This document shows, piece after piece, positions 61,694 to 64,000 of a stretch of DNA of 64,000 nucleotides (position 1 is its first letter; each line of letters starts with the position of its first letter). The stretch is from a virus, in IMG/VR virus record IMGVR_UViG_3300031344_000005, positions 1 to 64,000 of that record. One strand, given 5' to 3'. Both the position numbers and the translations under genes were made by a program. The notes below the pieces were generated by a model that ran no database searches, was not told the DNA's origin, and saw nothing but the letters and a program-made list of their open reading frames with translations.

Positions 61694-62139
61694 CTCGCAC
61701 CGGCCAGGCCCACCAGCTCTATGCCGAGGGCAAGACCGCGCGGGAAGTTGCGGGCATCATGCACCTTGGACTCGACAGCGCGCGCAACCTCAAGTACAAG
61801 CCCGCCAGCACACGTGAGGCCCGTGCGCCCATCCCGGCCGCTACCGAGGCGGCCTGCGTGGCGCTGCTCAATGACAGGCGCACGACAAGAGCCATCGCCG
61901 ATGAGCTGCACATCTCGCCTGCGTCGGTATACGCGATTCGCGATCGGAACGGACTGACGACCAACCGGCGCAAGAAGCGGCACCTGATGTCCGACCAGGA
62001 CACGCGCGCGGGCCTGCCGACCTGCCAGTGGTGCCCAATGCTAGCGCCTTGTACCTGTACCGGGCCGATGCGTGCGGCGGACTTCGTCGGGCGCGCCGGC
62101 GAGTCGCGTGGCTCGCTCGTACTGCCGAGGCCGTTCTGA
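61690..62139 (+). CDS. HTH DNA-binding protein with C-terminal Cys cluster
   Basis: GTG 61690 overlaps the upstream TGA; the product is 149 residues. Two HTH units are visible: QLYAEGKTAREVAGIMHLGL (about 9-28) and TRAIADELHISPASVYAIRDR (about 65-85). The C-terminal part has CQWCPMLAPCTCTG. This resembles phage regulators with a double resolvase-like HTH. It lies just upstream of the amidase gene and might control late genes. Confidence 0.6.
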   Translation: MTRTGQAHQLYAEGKTAREVAGIMHLGLDSARNLKYKPASTREARAPIPAATEAACVALLNDRRTTRAIADELHISPASVYAIRDRNGLTTNRRKKRHLMSDQDTRAGLPTCQWCPMLAPCTCTGPMRAADFVGRAGESRGSLVLPRPF

Positions 62140-62152
62140 GTGGAGGTGAGAC

Positions 62153-62725
62153 TTGCTGATTCCTCAGTTTGTCCAGGCCCTGCACTACCAGGCGGCGAGC
62201 CGTAGCGCAATCAGTTGGGTTGTTCTCCACACCATGGAGGCCCCCTGCGTGACCGGCATGGCCCAGCGGTGCGCGCACAGCATGACGGGTGGCGGACGCA
62301 TCGATAGCGCCCACTATGCCTGCGACCCTGCCAACGTGATCCAGATGGTGCGCGAGCAGGACATTGCATGGCACTGCCGCAGCGATGCGACAGGCACGGT
62401 CAACCGTCTGAGTATCGGCGTCGAGCACGCGGGATACACGCTCGGCACTCCAACCGACTGGCCGCACGACCCACACGCGCAGGGCATGATGGACCTGAGC
62501 GCTCAGCTCGTGGCGGACATCTGCAGCCGCTACAACGTGCCGGTGGTGCGCTTGACGGTCGAGCAGATTCAGGCGGGCCAGCGGGGCATCATTGCCCATA
62601 TCGACGCGACCCACGCCTTCAACGTGCCGGGCGGGCACGTCGACGGCTCCACGTGGCCGTGGGATCAATACCTGCCCGTAGTGCAAGCGCTGGTCAAAAC
62701 GCCAGACGTCGAGATGATGTCATAG
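62153..62725 (+). CDS. N-acetylmuramoyl-L-alanine amidase (endolysin)
   Basis: TTG 62153 has GGAGGTGAG upstream. The 190-residue protein matches the amidase_2/T7-lysozyme fold: VVLHTME (His26), DSAHYACD, a core IGVEHAGY, AHIDATHAFNVPGGHVDG (His149, Asp164 as likely zinc ligands). It would cleave the lactyl-peptide bond of peptidoglycan at lysis. It is followed by a holin candidate. Confidence 0.82.
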   Translation: MLIPQFVQALHYQAASRSAISWVVLHTMEAPCVTGMAQRCAHSMTGGGRIDSAHYACDPANVIQMVREQDIAWHCRSDATGTVNRLSIGVEHAGYTLGTPTDWPHDPHAQGMMDLSAQLVADICSRYNVPVVRLTVEQIQAGQRGIIAHIDATHAFNVPGGHVDGSTWPWDQYLPVVQALVKTPDVEMMS

Positions 62726-62758
62726 AGGCGAGCATCCAAACAGAGGAGGGCCTTCGTC

Positions 62759-62923
62759 ATGTGGTTGTTCTTTTCGATTCCTGTCATTTTCATCATCATG
62801 GGTCTTGTCATCTGGGTGGCAGCGGCCAAGCCCAAGGTCAGCGAGTTCGGCAAGATGGCGGTATTCGTCGGGCTGTTCTGGTTGTGCTCGTCGTTGACGA
62901 CACACTACTTCCCCCACCGCTGA
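62759..62923 (+). CDS. Two-span holin candidate
   Basis: ATG 62759 with GAGGAGGG upstream opens a 54-residue frame. There are two hydrophobic helices (FFSIPVIFIIMGLVIWV and MAVFVGLFWLCSSLTT) separated by a short charged turn (KPKVSEFGK). This is a class II holin layout, and it lies just downstream of the amidase. It is too short to be kept by most automated length filters. Confidence 0.6.
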   Translation: MWLFFSIPVIFIIMGLVIWVAAAKPKVSEFGKMAVFVGLFWLCSSLTTHYFPHR

Positions 62924-62987
62924 CCGCTTGACAGCCACCGCGCGACGGGCGACACTGCCGCAATGGACGCCGACAAGCTCCGCGAAC

Positions 62988-63353
62988 ATGCCTAAGTTCT
63001 TCATCCCCGGCCCGCTTCCCGGCCTCAACGAAATGATCGACCAGGCCAAGGGCTGCGGTGGCCGCGGTGCCCGGTACGCGCGAATCAAGGACCAGTGGAC
63101 GCAGACCTGCGCGCTCCATGCCCTGGCTGCCGAGCTCAAGCCCATGGCCCGTGTGCAGCTAGAATTCCACTGGATAGAGCGCACCCGCCAGCGCAACCCC
63201 GACAACATCGCAGCAGCGCACAAGTACATCCTGGACGGTCTGGTTACCGCCAAGGTGCTGGCGAACGACGGCTGGAAGCAGGTGGCAGGCTGGTCAGATT
63301 CGTTCGAGGTTGGTGACCGGCTCGGCGTGTGGGTCACGGTCGAGCCGGTCTGA
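62988..63353 (+). CDS. RusA-like Holliday-junction resolvase
   Basis: The start is ATG 62988; the product is 121 residues, the usual RusA length. It begins FFIPGPLPGLNEMID. The catalytic-type run is RQRNPDNIAAAHKYILDGLV (Asp72, Asp83) followed by VLANDGWKQV (Asp94). RusA-type enzymes resolve four-way junctions as dimers and may act in phage recombination or packaging. An in-frame start upstream is possible but unsupported. Confidence 0.78.
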   Translation: MPKFFIPGPLPGLNEMIDQAKGCGGRGARYARIKDQWTQTCALHALAAELKPMARVQLEFHWIERTRQRNPDNIAAAHKYILDGLVTAKVLANDGWKQVAGWSDSFEVGDRLGVWVTVEPV

Positions 63354-63409
63354 CCTCGGCGCGCGCGGTGGCGATTGGGATAGGCCCACGCTCCAAGGGG
63401 CAGACAGCC

Positions 63410-63455
63410 GAACGGCCCGAGGTACAAGTTCTTGACTTGCGCCGCCGGGCCGTTC
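63410..63455 (+). terminator. Hairpin downstream of resolvase gene
   Basis: GAACGGCCCG (63410-63419) pairs exactly with CGGGCCGTTC (63446-63455), with a 26-base loop. A further ACAG/CTGT pair just outside could extend it after a small bulge. There is no T run, so Rho-independent termination is doubtful. A second hairpin, CCCGCT-GTCA-AGCGGG, lies at 63504-63519. Confidence 0.5.
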
Positions 63456-63915
63456 AAACTGTCGCTTGATGAGAACTACAAGGGTAAAGTCCCACGTAGT
63501 TATCCCGCTGTCAAGCGGGTTGAAAGGCGCCTCGAAGGGCGCTGTTGTTGCGCAAGCATCGTCCGGTCTCGTCAGGTCAACGGCGGCAGCCGAAATACTC
63601 CGCGCCCAATCGGGCGAGCACTCGAAACGCCGGCTCAGGATCCTCGGGCCACAGGGACGCTACCGCTGTCCTTGGCGCCGGCGCGAACCACCGCAACGGC
63701 TCACACGTGGATGCGTACCAAGCCAGCCCGCACGAAGAGTGACGGCTCGCCGGCGTACGGGACACGTGACAGCGCGTGTATGGGGCGAGCGCGCGACATA
63801 GAGCTGACCCGACGCAAAAAGACCCGCCGGCGTCAGTAGCAGCAGAGGACACGGAGCAAGAGGCAGAGCAGACCCAGACTCTCTTGGGTCAGGAAGAGCG
63901 GTCTGTCAATTGTGC

Positions 63916-63943
63916 TTGACGGCTAGCGTGAGTATGGTAACAT
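63916..63943 (+). promoter_or_regulatory. Leaderless-type promoter at right edge
   Basis: TTGACG (63916-63921), a 16-base spacer and TAACAT (63938-63943) form a promoter. The ATG at 63950 lies six bases after the -10 box. The 12-mer TATGGTAACATA here recurs, inverted, in the divergent region near 8478. Confidence 0.6.
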
Positions 63944-63949
63944 ATGGCC

Positions 63950-64000
63950 ATGGGCCAGGTATCAAAGCGCTTCCGCCTGAGCTTCGTCGTGCTGGACGAG
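63950..64000 (+). CDS. Start of unknown gene, cut by window edge
   Basis: ATG 63950 begins MGQVSKRFRLSFVVLDE and runs off the window. ATG 63944, directly after the -10 box, could also start it (MAMGQ...). Only 17 residues are visible, so no family can be named. It has the promoter at 63916-63943. Confidence 0.45.
   Translation, partial: MGQVSKRFRLSFVVLDE

Larger units (their letters stand above)
63354..63949 (+). other. Structured non-coding stretch
   Basis: About 600 bases between the resolvase gene and the next start contain no clearly protein-like frame. A 91-residue frame on the minus strand (63577-63852) ends in LWPEDPEPAFRVLARLGAEYFG and is the only one with some protein character. 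It has no ribosome-binding site I trust. Two hairpins (63410-63455 and 63504-63519) suggest RNA structure or a terminator after the resolvase gene. Confidence 0.5.

Noticed and set aside
63432-63839. Overlapping plus-strand frames of 65-135 residues after the resolvase gene.
   Set aside because: Their Arg/Thr/Pro-heavy composition and missing ribosome-binding sites are what chance gives in GC-rich DNA.

Overview
The window is about 64 kb of high-GC DNA and reads as most of the genome of a contractile-tailed (myovirus-type) double-stranded DNA phage. Packaging, head, neck, tail, baseplate and fibre genes run in order on the plus strand. They are packed with ATGA, GTGA, TTGA or TGATG start/stop overlaps. 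I see no integrase, DNA polymerase, reverse transcriptase, CRISPR array or recognisable tRNA. The host is probably a high-GC Gram-negative bacterium. A phage lipoprotein with a long Gly/Ala/Thr 'TGG' linker (14379-14855) resembles secreted proteins of Myxococcota, but that host call is inference.

Layout. 1-3165: the end of a pentapeptide-repeat gene, then small overlapping genes including a zinc-knuckle protein and a lytic-transglycosylase-like protein. 3357-5357: a promoter and XRE regulator, a possible small terminase, and four small minus-strand genes. 5358-7029: a control region with three identical-type palindromes, a pair of mobile-element-associated unknown genes, and an ASCH-domain protein. 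6949-8424 (minus): an IbrA/IbrB-like pair (PP-loop PAPS-reductase-like plus ParB-like) preceded by a 20-residue basic peptide. 8503-17671: large terminase, portal, a HAD/metallopeptidase fusion, a lipoprotein, two nucleases and a MuF-like head protein. 17668-20801 (minus): a cargo island with a glycosyltransferase, an HNH endonuclease, an FkbM methyltransferase and a small HTH protein. 20895-25502: an acidic protein, small head proteins, a scaffold-like protein and the major capsid protein. 26052-29151: connector and completion proteins.

29155-44252: sheath, tube, tail assembly chaperone with a T TTT TTA -1 frameshift site, tape measure, LysM-like baseplate protein, hub, spike, a collagen-like fibre followed immediately by a GT2 glycosyltransferase, a gp25-like protein and two baseplate-J-like proteins. 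44270-57010: receptor-binding and decoration genes, including two proteins built from six tandem propeller-like repeats. 57013-62923: lysis and envelope region with lipoproteins, several small membrane proteins, an HNH-AP2 homing endonuclease, a papain-like peptidase, an amidase and a two-helix holin candidate. 62988-64000: a RusA-like resolvase, a structured non-coding stretch, and the start of a gene with a leaderless-type promoter.

The most interesting signals are these: (1) six near-identical 126-bp fibre repeats in which amino-acid changes are confined almost entirely to four codons; (2) the overlapping collagen-fibre/GT2 pair; (3) the IbrAB-like cassette; (4) a perfect 38-bp palindrome inside a coding sequence; (5) recurrent leaderless-type promoters in front of stand-alone genes; (6) odd fusions (HAD plus metallopeptidase, holin-like plus exported domain).
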